From JAKAJA01 sp037440125 (lineage in GTDB: Bacteria > Acidobacteriota > UBA4820 > DSQY01): a stretch of 64,000 nucleotides of DNA. Position 1 is the stretch's first letter. Each line of letters starts with the position of its first letter. Location of the stretch: positions 1 to 64,000 of the forward strand of contig JBBIUU010000002.1 of the NCBI GenBank assembly GCA_037440125.1, given 5' to 3'. This document shows, in pieces, positions 38,457-47,349 of this stretch. Both the position numbers and the translations under genes were made by a program. Under the pieces are notes generated by a model, which was not told the origin of the DNA, searched no databases, and was given only the letters and a program-made list of their open reading frames with translations.

Positions 38457-40950
38457 AGGCGACGGCCCCTTCGTGGGGAAGCCCCGGCATGACGGCCTGG
38501 GGCACGGGGCCCGTGGGCGCCGGGGTGATCTCCAGCTTCAAGGGGAATGTAGCGCCCTTCCAGGTCACGAGCAATCGGTGGCCGTCGCGCGCGATGGTCC
38601 CCGTGTAGATCCCGGCGAGCTTCTCCAGGTCCGGCTCGGGGATGACGAGGGTTTCGCCGCCCTTGAGGGGGTAGGACTGCAGGAAGTAGGGGAGCTTGAG
38701 GCGGAAGTTGTCCGCGGAGTTGCACACGCCCTTGGGCTCGGTGCCGTCGACGAACCACTGCTCGCGAATGTCGCCGCAGGGGGTGTCCACGCCGGCCCTC
38801 AGGCCGGTGGCGGGGTCGATGAGGACCTTGCTGACGCCCTGGGGCACCTGCCAGTCCACGTTCTCCTGCCCCGCCGTGGCCTTCTCCATGAACTTGCGCC
38901 ACACGGGAAGGGCGACGCGGGCGCCGGTCTCGTTGCGGCCCAGGGTCTTGTGGTCGTCCTTGCCGGTCCATACGCCACACACGAGGTTGGGGTTGAAACC
39001 GATGAACCAGGAGTCGGTGAAGTCGTCCGTGGTCCCCGTCTTGCCCGCGAAGTGCCCCTTCATGTCCGCCACGGTGCCGGCGGTCCCCCTCAGGATGACG
39101 CCCGTCATGCCCTGCACCAGGATGAAGGCCGCCTTGGGGTCCATGGCGGGCTCCGAGTAGGGGTGGAAGGTCTCGAGGACCTTCCCCTCGCTGTCGGTGA
39201 TCTTGGTCATGAGGCGGGGCTCCACCCAGGTGCCGCCGTTGTCGAAGGCCGAGTAGGCGGCGGTGAGCTCCCAGAGGGTGATCTCGAAAGCGCCGAGCGC
39301 CAGGGAGGGATAGGGCTGGAGGTTCGCCGTGATGTGGAAGCGCCGGGCGAAGTCGATGACGCGGTGGTATCCGGTCTGGTTGAGCAGGTGCACCGCCGCG
39401 ATGTTCACCGAGTGCTCGAGGGCGATCTGGTAGGTGGTGTACCCGAAATAGTCCGGGTCGAAGTCGTGGGGGATGTAGCCCTCCCTGCACATGTCGTCGG
39501 CGCGCTCTCGGCCCGTGAGGAAGAGGGTGGGCGTGTCCACCACCGTGTCGGCGAGGGTGAGCCCGTTCTCGATGGCCGCGGCGTAGATGAGGGGCTTCAC
39601 CGCCGACCCCGTCTGGCGCTTGGCCTGGACGGCGCGGTTGAACATGGAGGAGGTGAACTCGTACCCGCCGCTGAGCGCCAGGACCTCTCCGGAGCGCGGG
39701 TCCATGGCCATGAGGGCGCCCTGGGAGAGGGGTTCCTGCTCGAGTTCCGCCTCGAGGGGCGAGGTCTTGGTGATGTGCAGGAGGATGCGGTCGCCGGGCT
39801 CGAAGGTGCGCGAGGGGTAGGTGATGTTCGCCCACGCCCACTGCTTGGGCGTCAGCATCACCGAGGTGCCCGCGAGCGTCGCCGTCAGGGAGGTGGCCGA
39901 CACCTCGCGCACGGTGGCCCAGCACCGGTCGTTCACGTCCAGGTCCGCCTTCTGGTGCTCGGGCGGGGCGTCGGGTCCGCGCCTGGGCCCGCGGTAGGTG
40001 CGCCGGCGGCTGTACTCGTGGAGGCCGTCGCGGAGGGCCGACTGGGCGAGCGTCTGGAGCTTCGGGTCGATGGTCGTGTAGACCTGCAGGCCCGTGTCGT
40101 AGAGGGCCTCCTCTCCGTACTTGCTCTCGAGGTACATCCTCACGCGCTCCGCCACGTAGGGCGCGATGCCGCTCTCCTCATACTGCGTTTGGACGAGGCG
40201 GATGGGCTCGGCCGCGTAGGCTTTGTACTGCGCCTCCGGGAGGAACCCCGTCTTCCACATCCGCTCGAGGACGGTGTTCCTGCGGGCGAGGGCCTGCTTG
40301 GGCTTGTTGATCGGCGAGTAGGCGGACGGGCGCTGGATGATTCCCGCGAGAAGCGCCGCCTCGGGGACGGAGAGGTACTGGGCCGGCTTGCCGAAGTAGA
40401 ACTGCGAGCTCGCCTGGACGCCGTAGTAGCCGTGCCCGAAGCAGACCTTGTTGGCGTAGAGCTCCAGGATCTGCTGCTTGCTGTAGCGCCGCTCGATGTT
40501 CACGGCGAGGATCATCTCGCGGACCTTGCGCGTGACGGTCTTCTCGGGGCTCAGGAAGTACTGCCTCGCGAGCTGCTGCGTGAGGGTGCTCCCGCCCTGG
40601 CCCGCGCGGCGGTGGAGGAGGTCCTGTACTACGGCGCGCAGGAGGCCCCTCGGCGAGATGCCGTGGTGCTTCATGAAATTGGCGTCCTCGACGGCGAGGA
40701 GCGCCTGGAAGAAGTACGGGGAGATGTCCGAGTACTTCACGAGGGTGCGCTTCTCGTTGCCGTACTCCTGGAGGAGCGTGCCGTCGCGGGCGTAGAGGCG
40801 CGTCATGACGCGCGGGGTGGCGAACAGGAGGCTGTCCACCTCGGGGATGTCGCGGGTGATCCAGAGCCCGGCGCCCACGCCCACGGCGATCCCGGCGCCG
40901 AGGACGATGGCCGCGGCCCGGAACTTCTTGCTCTTGAAATTCAGAGGCAT
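38419..40950 (-). CDS. mrcA: Bifunctional penicillin-binding protein 1A
   Basis: 843-aa class A PBP that polymerises and cross-links peptidoglycan. One N-terminal anchor (about residues 13-33). The glycosyltransferase domain has the catalytic Glu in AVEDANFMKHHG, then GQGGSTLTQQLARQYF. The transpeptidase domain has the SxxK motif TGSAVKPL, SVN in EHSVNIAAV and KTG in GKTGTTDD. An OB-like insert lies between them and a tail of about 150 aa follows. The ATG lies within the 3' end of the cNMP-binding gene (10-bp overlap), so the two are probably translated together. Confidence 0.95.
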   Translation of the reverse strand: MPLNFKSKKFRAAAIVLGAGIAVGVGAGLWITRDIPEVDSLLFATPRVMTRLYARDGTLLQEYGNEKRTLVKYSDISPYFFQALLAVEDANFMKHHGISPRGLLRAVVQDLLHRRAGQGGSTLTQQLARQYFLSPEKTVTRKVREMILAVNIERRYSKQQILELYANKVCFGHGYYGVQASSQFYFGKPAQYLSVPEAALLAGIIQRPSAYSPINKPKQALARRNTVLERMWKTGFLPEAQYKAYAAEPIRLVQTQYEESGIAPYVAERVRMYLESKYGEEALYDTGLQVYTTIDPKLQTLAQSALRDGLHEYSRRRTYRGPRRGPDAPPEHQKADLDVNDRCWATVREVSATSLTATLAGTSVMLTPKQWAWANITYPSRTFEPGDRILLHITKTSPLEAELEQEPLSQGALMAMDPRSGEVLALSGGYEFTSSMFNRAVQAKRQTGSAVKPLIYAAAIENGLTLADTVVDTPTLFLTGRERADDMCREGYIPHDFDPDYFGYTTYQIALEHSVNIAAVHLLNQTGYHRVIDFARRFHITANLQPYPSLALGAFEITLWELTAAYSAFDNGGTWVEPRLMTKITDSEGKVLETFHPYSEPAMDPKAAFILVQGMTGVILRGTAGTVADMKGHFAGKTGTTDDFTDSWFIGFNPNLVCGVWTGKDDHKTLGRNETGARVALPVWRKFMEKATAGQENVDWQVPQGVSKVLIDPATGLRAGVDTPCGDIREQWFVDGTEPKGVCNSADNFRLKLPYFLQSYPLKGGETLVIPEPDLEKLAGIYTGTIARDGHRLLVTWKGATFPLKLEITPAPTGPVPQAVMPGLPHEGAVACGARTEYVNEKQ

Positions 40951-41447
40951 AGGATTTTGTAGAACTTCCGGAAGTTTTCGTTATCGCAGAGGGCCTGGTT
41001 GATGGCGAAGTAGTCCTGGACCTGGTTGGTCGTGGAGCGGATCCGCTGGCTGAAAATCTGGAGGAGGTTGCCGTAGAGCTTGCGGCCCAGGACGGGCGAG
41101 GCGTCCACGAGCCCGTAGAAGGCGTCCTTGGAGAGCGCGAGGGTGACGATGTCGGTCTCGGCCTCCACCGTGGCGCTCGCTGGGCCGCCGTCGATGAGGC
41201 TGATCTCGCCGAAGGCCTCCGTCGGCCCCAGGGTGTTGATGAGGAGCTGGGAGGAGCCCATGGAGCGGTACACCTTCACTCGCCCCTCCACGAGCACGTA
41301 GATTTTGAGGCCGATGAACCCCTCCTCGAGGATCTTCCGGCCCGCCGGGAACTGCTCCCGCTCGAACCGGTTCGAGACGGCGAGGAACTCGTCGGCGTCG
41401 AGCTGGGCGAGGAGGGGCAGCTGGGCGAGGGGCTCGGCTCCGGTCAT
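40941..41447 (-). CDS. Cyclic-nucleotide-binding domain protein
   Basis: 168 aa with a single CRP-like cNMP-binding beta-roll: FPAGRKILEEGFIGLKIYVL, then GPTEAFGEISLIDGGPASATV (the phosphate-binding cassette FGEISL-x-x-G-P-A-S-A in place of the classical RSA). The C-terminus is helical with no helix-turn-helix, so it is not a transcription factor by itself. ATG 41447 is preceded by GGAGG; an in-frame ATG lies further upstream at 41465. It overlaps the PBP1A start. Ligand binding is uncertain because the conserved Arg is Ala here. Confidence 0.8.
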   Translation of the reverse strand: MTGAEPLAQLPLLAQLDADEFLAVSNRFEREQFPAGRKILEEGFIGLKIYVLVEGRVKVYRSMGSSQLLINTLGPTEAFGEISLIDGGPASATVEAETDIVTLALSKDAFYGLVDASPVLGRKLYGNLLQIFSQRIRSTTNQVQDYFAINQALCDNENFRKFYKILCL

Positions 41448-41496
41448 GGGGCCTCCAGGAAGTCGCATGGTATTATGGATTGCGGAGGGAGTCAAT

Positions 41497-42414
41497 TTGC
41501 CTGCTCCCGCAGGACCCTACGCCGTCTTGATGGCGGGACAGCTCTCGGAGCGCGAGGGGATGGCCGCGGGGCTCCGCGGCCATCGAGCCTTCGGGCGCCT
41601 CTCCTCCTCCTTCGATGCGCTGACCGAAGGGCGCTTCACGCGGTGGGTCACCACGGCTCCCCAGGAGGAGATCTCCGAGAAGTTCACGGCCCCCGAGGTG
41701 ATGGTCCTCTACGACGTTCTCTGCGGGCAGGCGGCGCAGGAGCGCTTCGGCAAGCCCGCCGCGGTGGCGGGTTACTCGCTCGGCTTCTACGCCGCGGCCG
41801 TCATCGCCCGCTGCACCACCGTGCCTGCCATCCTCACCTGGCTCGACCGGGTCAACGGCAAGAACCGGGAGACCTTCGCGCCGGGGCAGTTCCGCCTCCT
41901 GGCGGTCACGGGCCTCGGTCTGGAGGACCTTCAGCGGCGCCTCGCCGATTGGTCCCTCGACGAGGTGGAGGTGGCGGACATCAACAACGCGCGCCAGTTC
42001 GTCCTCGCGGGGTCGGCGGCTTCGATGGAGAAGCTCGCGGGCCTCCTGCAGGGCCTGGTCCTGGACCAGAAATTCCTCCCCCTGGACATCCCGCTCCACA
42101 CCGCCTTCCTGGAGCCCGCGAGGCAGGCGGTGGCGGACTGGTGGGCCTCGGTCCCCGCCGGGGCGCCCGTGCTGCCCCTCGTGTCGCCCGTGAACGGTCA
42201 GCTCATCGCGAGCGGCGCGAGCTTCAAGCGCCACATGCTCGAGTCGCTCGTGGCGCCCACGGATTGGCATGCGGTCGTCGCGGAGATCCGCTCCCTCGGC
42301 GTCGTGACGGCCCTCGACACCTCGCCTGGCGGCGAGCTGGGGCGGATGGCGCGATGGGTCGCGCGCGACCTGCAGATCCTCCCCATCTCCGCGCTCTGGG
42401 AGGAGGACGTTTGA
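41497..42414 (+). CDS. FabD-like acyl-carrier-protein acyltransferase
   Basis: 305 aa, start TTG 41497 with GGAGGG upstream. Malonyl-CoA:ACP transacylase fold: N-terminal PYAVLMAGQLSEREGMAAGL aligns with the FPGQGxQ segment but has degenerated to AGQLS. The nucleophile is Ser94 in GYSLGFY (family GHSLGEY). His201 in LHTAFLEPA matches the catalytic His. The GQ oxyanion motif change and Tyr instead of His before Ser suggest a divergent acyltransferase rather than housekeeping FabD, and no fab genes are adjacent. The stop overlaps the next start (TTGA). Confidence 0.75.
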   Translation: MPAPAGPYAVLMAGQLSEREGMAAGLRGHRAFGRLSSSFDALTEGRFTRWVTTAPQEEISEKFTAPEVMVLYDVLCGQAAQERFGKPAAVAGYSLGFYAAAVIARCTTVPAILTWLDRVNGKNRETFAPGQFRLLAVTGLGLEDLQRRLADWSLDEVEVADINNARQFVLAGSAASMEKLAGLLQGLVLDQKFLPLDIPLHTAFLEPARQAVADWWASVPAGAPVLPLVSPVNGQLIASGASFKRHMLESLVAPTDWHAVVAEIRSLGVVTALDTSPGGELGRMARWVARDLQILPISALWEEDV

Positions 42415-43265
42415 GGCCCGCGGACCTGAAGGGCAGGATCGCGCAGGGGCTCTCGGGCCACGGCGGCGGGCGGCGCCTGGGCGAGCTCGCCGAAGCCTAC
42501 CTGCAGGTCCCCGATTCGCCGCTGGCGCGGCGTACGCTCCGCTCGCTCCTCCAGGAAGACGCGCGCTTCGTGATCTCGGGCGAGGAGGTGGAGCTCGCCG
42601 TCGAGGCGTGCCCGCTCGCGGCGATCGCGCTGGAGGACCTGACCTTCGCCGTCCTCGACTTCGAGACCAACGGCTGCCCCCCGGCGGACCGCGCCATCGA
42701 GCTCGGGATCTCCGTCTGGCGGTGCGGCGAGGAGGTGGCGACCTACGAGCGCCTGCTCGACCCCGGCACGCCCATCGCGCCCTTCGTCACGCGCCTCACG
42801 GGCATCAGGCCGTCGGACCTGGAGGGTTGCCCGGGGTTCGAGGAGATCCTGCCGGAGCTCGTCCCACTGCTGGACGGTTCGGTGCTCGTGGCGCACAACC
42901 TGCCCTTCGACCGCCGCATCCTCCTGGACGAACTCGACCGCGCGGGAGGCGATCCGGCGCTCGCCTCGCCGGCGGTGTGCACGCTCAGGCTGGCGCGGAG
43001 GCTCCTGCCCAAGGAGGAACGGAAGAACCTCGACGCGCTCGCGGACCGGTTCGGCCTGAGCTTCACGGCAAGGCACCGCGCCCTGGGCGACGCGAGGGTC
43101 ACGGGGCACCTGCTGCACATCCTCCTGGACCTCGCCCGGGAGCGCGCGGACCTGCGCACGCTGGAGGACCTCCAGCTGTTCCTGGCGGGCGAAGGGACCT
43201 CGAAGTCGGGTCCTGCGCAGCCGGAGGAGGGGGTCGCCGAAGATGGCGCGAATCCTGGTCTGTGA
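42411..43265 (+). CDS. DnaQ-like DEDDh 3'-5' exonuclease
   Basis: 284 aa. Start TTG 42411 overlaps the FabD-like stop. About 75 N-terminal residues are unassigned (YLQVPDSPLARRTLRSLLQE). The exonuclease domain follows: ExoI VLDFETNGCPP (DxE), ExoII AHNLPFDRRIL (Asp), ExoIII HRALGDARVT (His and Asp). It resembles DNA polymerase III epsilon/PolC-type proofreaders or the DinG/UvrC-associated DnaQ proteins. Operon position between an acyltransferase and a response regulator gives no functional clue. Confidence 0.88.
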   Translation: MRPADLKGRIAQGLSGHGGGRRLGELAEAYLQVPDSPLARRTLRSLLQEDARFVISGEEVELAVEACPLAAIALEDLTFAVLDFETNGCPPADRAIELGISVWRCGEEVATYERLLDPGTPIAPFVTRLTGIRPSDLEGCPGFEEILPELVPLLDGSVLVAHNLPFDRRILLDELDRAGGDPALASPAVCTLRLARRLLPKEERKNLDALADRFGLSFTARHRALGDARVTGHLLHILLDLARERADLRTLEDLQLFLAGEGTSKSGPAQPEEGVAEDGANPGL

Positions 43266-43611
43266 CGACACGCCCGATATCCTCGAGATGGTCCAGCTCA
43301 TCCTCGAGTCGGAGGGCTACGAGGTGACGACGGCGCGGTGCGGGCAGGAGGTGCTCGACAGGGTGGCCGCCTCCGCCCCCGACCTCGTTCTCCTCGACCT
43401 CCGCATGCCCGGTGTGGATGGATTGAGCGTCTTGAAGGAACTCGCCGTGAGGAGCGGCGGAGGCCCGCCCGTGGTCGTCCTGTCGGCCAAGGGCAGGGAC
43501 GAGGACCGGCGGGACGCGCTCGCGGTCGGGGCGCGCGCCTACCTCGTGAAGCCCTTCACCGTGGGCCAGCTGCTGTCGGTGGTGAGCCGGAGCCTCAAGG
43601 GCCCGAGCTGA
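43243..43611 (+). CDS. Single-domain response regulator (receiver)
   Basis: 122 aa, a complete CheY-like receiver with no output domain. Acidic pair CDDTP, phospho-acceptor Asp in LVLLDLRMPGVDG, switch Ser in VLSAKG, and Lys in YLVKPF. It overlaps the exonuclease gene by 23 bp. No histidine kinase is nearby; it could act as a phosphate sink or diffusible signalling partner. Confidence 0.92.
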   Translation: MARILVCDDTPDILEMVQLILESEGYEVTTARCGQEVLDRVAASAPDLVLLDLRMPGVDGLSVLKELAVRSGGGPPVVVLSAKGRDEDRRDALAVGARAYLVKPFTVGQLLSVVSRSLKGPS

Positions 43612-43618
43612 GCGCCGC

Positions 43619-44500
43619 TCAGCGCTCCCCGGGCTGGATGAACCCCAGGACCTTGTAGATGAGCCTGGCCACCAGGAAGTCGGCCGAGAAGTGCACGCGG
43701 TCCGGCGTGAGCTCCATCACGTCCATCCCGATGACCTTCCGCTCGCTGCAGAGGCGTTCGAGGAATCGGAGCGTCGGGTACCACTGGAGGCCGCCCGGCT
43801 CGGGGGTCCCGGTGCAGGGGATGAGGGAGGGGTCGAAGCCGTCCACGTCCACCGTGAGGTAGACCTTCTCGGGGAGGGCGGCGATGGCCCGGTCCATCCA
43901 GGCCTCGCCCTGCTGGCAATCTCGCGCCCAGAGCACGGGCCACGTGCCCCGCTCCTTGAGGAACTTCGCCTCCTCGCGGCAGATGGAGCGGATGCCCACC
44001 TGCGCCGTGCCCGCGCTGCAGCCCACGATGCGGCGCATGACGCAGGCGTGGTTGAAGGGCGTCCCCTCGTAGGTCTCGCGGAGGTCGCCGTGGGCGTCGA
44101 TTTGCACGATGCCGATGTCGCCGTGGACCTCGCGGTGGGCGAGGAAGCAGGGGAAGGTGAGGTTGTGCTCGCCGCCCAGCGACACCACGAACTTGCCCAT
44201 GGCGAGGTAGTGCGCCACCGCCTCTTTCACCGTGTCCACCATGGCCCGGGGCGCGATGTCGTGGAAGAGCACGTCCTCGCTCGTGAAGATCCCGGCGTCG
44301 CAGGGGTCGAACCCGAGCTCCTCGTCGTAGAGCTCCATGTTCCGCGACGCCTCGATGATGGCGCGCGGCCCGAACTTGGTGCCCTTGGCGTAGGAGGTGG
44401 TCACCTCGTAGGGCAGGGGCAGGATGACGAAGCGAGAGGATTCCAGGCCGGAGATCTCCGGGGGAAGGCCGCCGTAGTTGTTCGGGTAAAATTCGGGCAC
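43619..44500 (-). CDS. speB: Agmatinase / ureohydrolase family enzyme
   Basis: 293 aa, normal for agmatinase. Metal-binding motifs: GGEHNLT (His), QIDAHGDLRE (DAHxD) and TVDVDGFDPSLIP (DxDxxDP). GLQWYPTLRFLE and VIGMDVMELTP are typical of bacterial agmatinases. With SpeA (23.3 kb) it would convert agmatine to putrescine plus urea. Start GTG 44500 is chosen because GGAGG lies 5 bases upstream and the family N-terminus FYPNNYGG follows; a longer Arg-rich in-frame stretch upstream is not credible. GGEH replaces the commoner GGDH, so substrate assignment is likely but not certain. Confidence 0.88.
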   Translation of the reverse strand: MPEFYPNNYGGLPPEISGLESSRFVILPLPYEVTTSYAKGTKFGPRAIIEASRNMELYDEELGFDPCDAGIFTSEDVLFHDIAPRAMVDTVKEAVAHYLAMGKFVVSLGGEHNLTFPCFLAHREVHGDIGIVQIDAHGDLRETYEGTPFNHACVMRRIVGCSAGTAQVGIRSICREEAKFLKERGTWPVLWARDCQQGEAWMDRAIAALPEKVYLTVDVDGFDPSLIPCTGTPEPGGLQWYPTLRFLERLCSERKVIGMDVMELTPDRVHFSADFLVARLIYKVLGFIQPGER

Positions 44501-44593
44501 GAGGTCCTCCACGAGGGTGCGCCGCCGGGTGGGGCGTGAACGTATTCTCCGACAGCGCGGCGCCGCCGGCAACCTCGCGCCGTCCGCGCGACC

Positions 44594-44622
44594 TTGACCT
44601 ATCCTGGGATGGGCTCTAGACT
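44594..44622 (+). promoter_or_regulatory. Promoter for the TPR-cNMP / def / fmt / rsmB operon
   Basis: TTGACC (44594-44599), 17-bp spacer, TAGACT (44617-44622), then CGGAGG and the ATG at 44647. Confidence 0.65.
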
Positions 44623-44646
44623 CCATTTTACGGAGGCTGCAGGCAG

Positions 44647-45834
44647 ATGATCTTCGGCAAGGGTCCCGACCCCTTGGTCCTGCTCCAGCAGGGGAAGTAC
44701 AAGGAGGCCGCCAAGGTCCTCGAGCTCAAGCTCCAGCGCGTGCCCCACGACCTCTCCCTGAAGATGCGCCTGGCCGAGGCCTACGAGGGCGCCGGGCGCA
44801 AGGCCGACGCCGCAGCGATCTACGTGGCCGAGGCGGACGCCGACCTCAAGGGCGGAGAGCGCGCGCAGGCCCTGGGCTTGCTGAAGAAGGCCTCCCGCCT
44901 CCTCCCCGCGGACGACGACCTGAAGGTCCGCATCCTCAAGCTCGAGGGGCAGCCCGAGACCTCGTCCGATCAGAGCTTCTCCTTCGACATCGACATGTCG
45001 TCTCCGGGCGACGCGCCGGCGGCGGATGCCGGGGCGGACGAAGGGGCTGTAGCGGGGATCGAAGAGCCTGCCGTCGAGGTGGAGGTGGTCGAGGAGGTCC
45101 AAGAGCCTGCGGCGGAAGAGGCCATCGGCCTGGGACCCGCCCCCGAAGAGATGATCCAGGCGTCCGTGGCCGAGGAGCCCCTCGCCCCGGTGTCGGCCGA
45201 GGCGGATCCGGGCGAGGCCGTGGTCGAGGTTGAGGCCGCGGACCTGGGCTCCGGGCAGGGCGCCGCCTCGGTGGATTCGATGGAACCCCAAGAGGTTGGG
45301 GCCGAAATCCTCGAAGTGGACGACTCCGCGATCGTGGTGGAGCCCGCCGTCGAGGCCGCCTCGGTCGAGGAGGCCGCCCCGGAGGCGCCGCGCGCCGTTC
45401 TGTCCCGGCTCTTCCCCGAACTGGGAGCCTCTCACCTGGACCTCATCGAGGCCGTTTCGAGGGAAGGCTGGGTCACGGCGGGCAAGGTGCTCATCCGGGA
45501 AGAGGAAGCGGGTGACTCGATGTTTGTGGTGACCACCGGGCGCCTGGAGGCCAGGGCCCATTTCGACGGACGGGAGCTCCAGCTGGCCAGCTTCGGCCCC
45601 GGGGACGTGATCGGCGAGGTGGCCTTCCTGAACCGGGTGCCGCGGACGGCCACCGTGACCGCGGTCGAGGATTCGACCTATGTGGAGCTTCCCGGCGAAG
45701 AGGTCCGCGCGCAGCTCGCCCAGGTTCCCGAAGCGCTGAAATTCCTTGAGGTGCTGCTCGAGCAACGCGTCGAGAAGACCCTCCAGCTCCTGAAGAAAGT
45801 GGAACGACAGCACGATGGCGATACGGAAAGTTGA
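44647..45834 (+). CDS. TPR repeat / acidic linker / cNMP-binding domain protein
   Basis: 395 aa in three parts. Residues 1-100 are TPR-like helices (LQQGKYKEAAKVLELKLQRVP; AEAYEGAGRKADAAAIY). Residues about 110-255 are a low-complexity Glu/Ala/Val/Pro linker, very acidic. Residues about 258-365 are a cNMP-binding domain (WVTAGKVLIREEEAGDSMFV; FGPGDVIGEVAFLNRVPRTATV, with a cassette close to the classical form). It ends in a helix with no DNA-binding domain. The 3' end overlaps def by 20 bp. Likely a scaffold or sensor; cyclic nucleotide or other ligand unknown. Confidence 0.8.
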   Translation: MIFGKGPDPLVLLQQGKYKEAAKVLELKLQRVPHDLSLKMRLAEAYEGAGRKADAAAIYVAEADADLKGGERAQALGLLKKASRLLPADDDLKVRILKLEGQPETSSDQSFSFDIDMSSPGDAPAADAGADEGAVAGIEEPAVEVEVVEEVQEPAAEEAIGLGPAPEEMIQASVAEEPLAPVSAEADPGEAVVEVEAADLGSGQGAASVDSMEPQEVGAEILEVDDSAIVVEPAVEAASVEEAAPEAPRAVLSRLFPELGASHLDLIEAVSREGWVTAGKVLIREEEAGDSMFVVTTGRLEARAHFDGRELQLASFGPGDVIGEVAFLNRVPRTATVTAVEDSTYVELPGEEVRAQLAQVPEALKFLEVLLEQRVEKTLQLLKKVERQHDGDTES

Positions 45835-46348
45835 ACTCTACGGGTCCCCCGTCCTGAGGGAGAAGGCCCGCCCCATCGAGACCATCGACGAAGAGATCCA
45901 GAGCCTGCTGGACGACATGGTGGACACCATGCGCCACGCTCAGGGTGCGGGCATCGCCGCCAACCAGGTGGGCGCCGCCGTGCGCGCCCTGGTCATCGAC
46001 GTCGGCGCGCAGGGCGGCAAGGAAGAGCTCGTCTACCTCATCAACCCCGAGTGGGTCTCCCAGGAGGGCTCGGCCGAGAACGAGGAGGGCTGCCTCTCCA
46101 TCCCCAAGATCTACGAGAAAGTGCCGCGCCCCGCGCGCGTGAAGGTGAAGGCCCTCGACCGCGAGGGCAAGCCCTTCGAGCTGGAGGGGGAGGAATTCCT
46201 CTGCAAGGCGCTCTGCCACGAGATGGACCACCTCGACGGCATCCTCTTCCCGGACCGCCTGAGCCCGCTCAAGCGGGACCTGGTCAAGCGCAGGATCAAG
46301 AAGCTCATTCGCGACGGCGAGTGGGACGATCCCTACCCGACCGCCTAG
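45815..46348 (+). CDS. def: Peptide deformylase
   Basis: 177 aa, removes the N-formyl group from nascent proteins. The three metal-site motifs are present: GAGIAANQVG, EGCLSIP and CHEMDHLDG (HExxH). Start ATG 45815 lies inside the preceding gene. It is followed by fmt 59 bp later, the classical def-fmt-rsmB order. The spacer holds a short inverted repeat and two 'cacgtta' words. Confidence 0.97.
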   Translation: MAIRKVELYGSPVLREKARPIETIDEEIQSLLDDMVDTMRHAQGAGIAANQVGAAVRALVIDVGAQGGKEELVYLINPEWVSQEGSAENEEGCLSIPKIYEKVPRPARVKVKALDREGKPFELEGEEFLCKALCHEMDHLDGILFPDRLSPLKRDLVKRRIKKLIRDGEWDDPYPTA

Positions 46349-46407
46349 AATCGGGCAGGGGGATCGGCCTGCCCAAGCACGTTAGGCAGCACGTTAAGGG
46401 GTGCCCG

Positions 46408-47349
46408 ATGCCGCTTCCGGCACGAATCGTCTTCATGGGGACGCCTGCCTTTGCGGTGGCGACCCTCGATGCGCTCCTAGTCGGGGGGGTCCGCCCCCTG
46501 GCCGTCTACACACAGGCCGACAAGCCGGCGGGCCGGGGGCGCCAGCTCACCCCGCCGCCCGTCAAAGTGCGCGCCCTCGAGGCGGGGCTCGAAGTCCGAC
46601 AGCCGGCGAGCTTGAGAACGCCCGAAGCGCTGGAGGACCTGAAAGCGCTCGCGCCCGACCTCGTCGCCGTCGCCGCGTACGGCAAGATCCTCCCGCAGGC
46701 CATCCTCGATGTGCCGCGGCTCGGATGCGTGAATGTGCACGCGTCGCTCCTGCCCCGCCACCGGGGAGCGTCGCCCATCGCGAAGGCCATCTGGGAGGGC
46801 GACCCCGATGTGGGCATCTCCATCATGCGCATGGAGGCCGGCCTGGACACAGGGCCCGTCTACCTCGCGAGGGGGTTCCCCATGCCGGCGGGCGCGACCA
46901 CCGGGACGCTCACGCCGCTCCTGGCCGAGCTCGGCGCGCGCCTGCTCGTGGAGGCGCTACCAGGCATCGACGCGGGGACGCTGCACCCCGTCCCGCAACG
47001 GGACGAGGAGGCCACCCTCGCCCCGAGGAACCAGCCCGAGGAGGGGCGCCTCGATTTCGAGCGGTCCGCCGCCTCCCTCGAGCGACAGATCCGGGCCTTC
47101 GACCCGTGGCCCGGGTGTTCCATCGACGTGGGCGGCGAGCGCATCAAGGTGCTCTCCGCCGAGGTGGGCCCCGCGACCCAGGGCCAGCCGGGAGAGGTGC
47201 TCCCGGGCCCGGGGTTCCGAGTGGCGTGCGGCGAGGGTACCTCCCTCGTTCTCAACGTGATCCAGAGGGCCGGGAAGCGGCCCCTGCCAGCATCGGAGGT
47301 TCTGCGTGGATTCCAAATCCCATCGGGGACCAGGCTCAAGAGGACCTAA
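46408..47349 (+). CDS. fmt: Methionyl-tRNA formyltransferase
   Basis: 313 aa. Formylates initiator Met-tRNA using 10-formyl-THF. Seen: IVFMGTPAFAVATLDALL, TQADKPAGRGRQLTPPPVK, CVNVHASLLPRHRGASPI (catalytic Asn/His region), GISIMRMEAGLDTGP and a C-terminal OB-like domain (IRAFDPWPGCSIDVGGERIK). ATG 46408 follows AAGGGG. Its last 44 bp overlap the start of rsmB. Confidence 0.97.
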   Translation: MPLPARIVFMGTPAFAVATLDALLVGGVRPLAVYTQADKPAGRGRQLTPPPVKVRALEAGLEVRQPASLRTPEALEDLKALAPDLVAVAAYGKILPQAILDVPRLGCVNVHASLLPRHRGASPIAKAIWEGDPDVGISIMRMEAGLDTGPVYLARGFPMPAGATTGTLTPLLAELGARLLVEALPGIDAGTLHPVPQRDEEATLAPRNQPEEGRLDFERSAASLERQIRAFDPWPGCSIDVGGERIKVLSAEVGPATQGQPGEVLPGPGFRVACGEGTSLVLNVIQRAGKRPLPASEVLRGFQIPSGTRLKRT

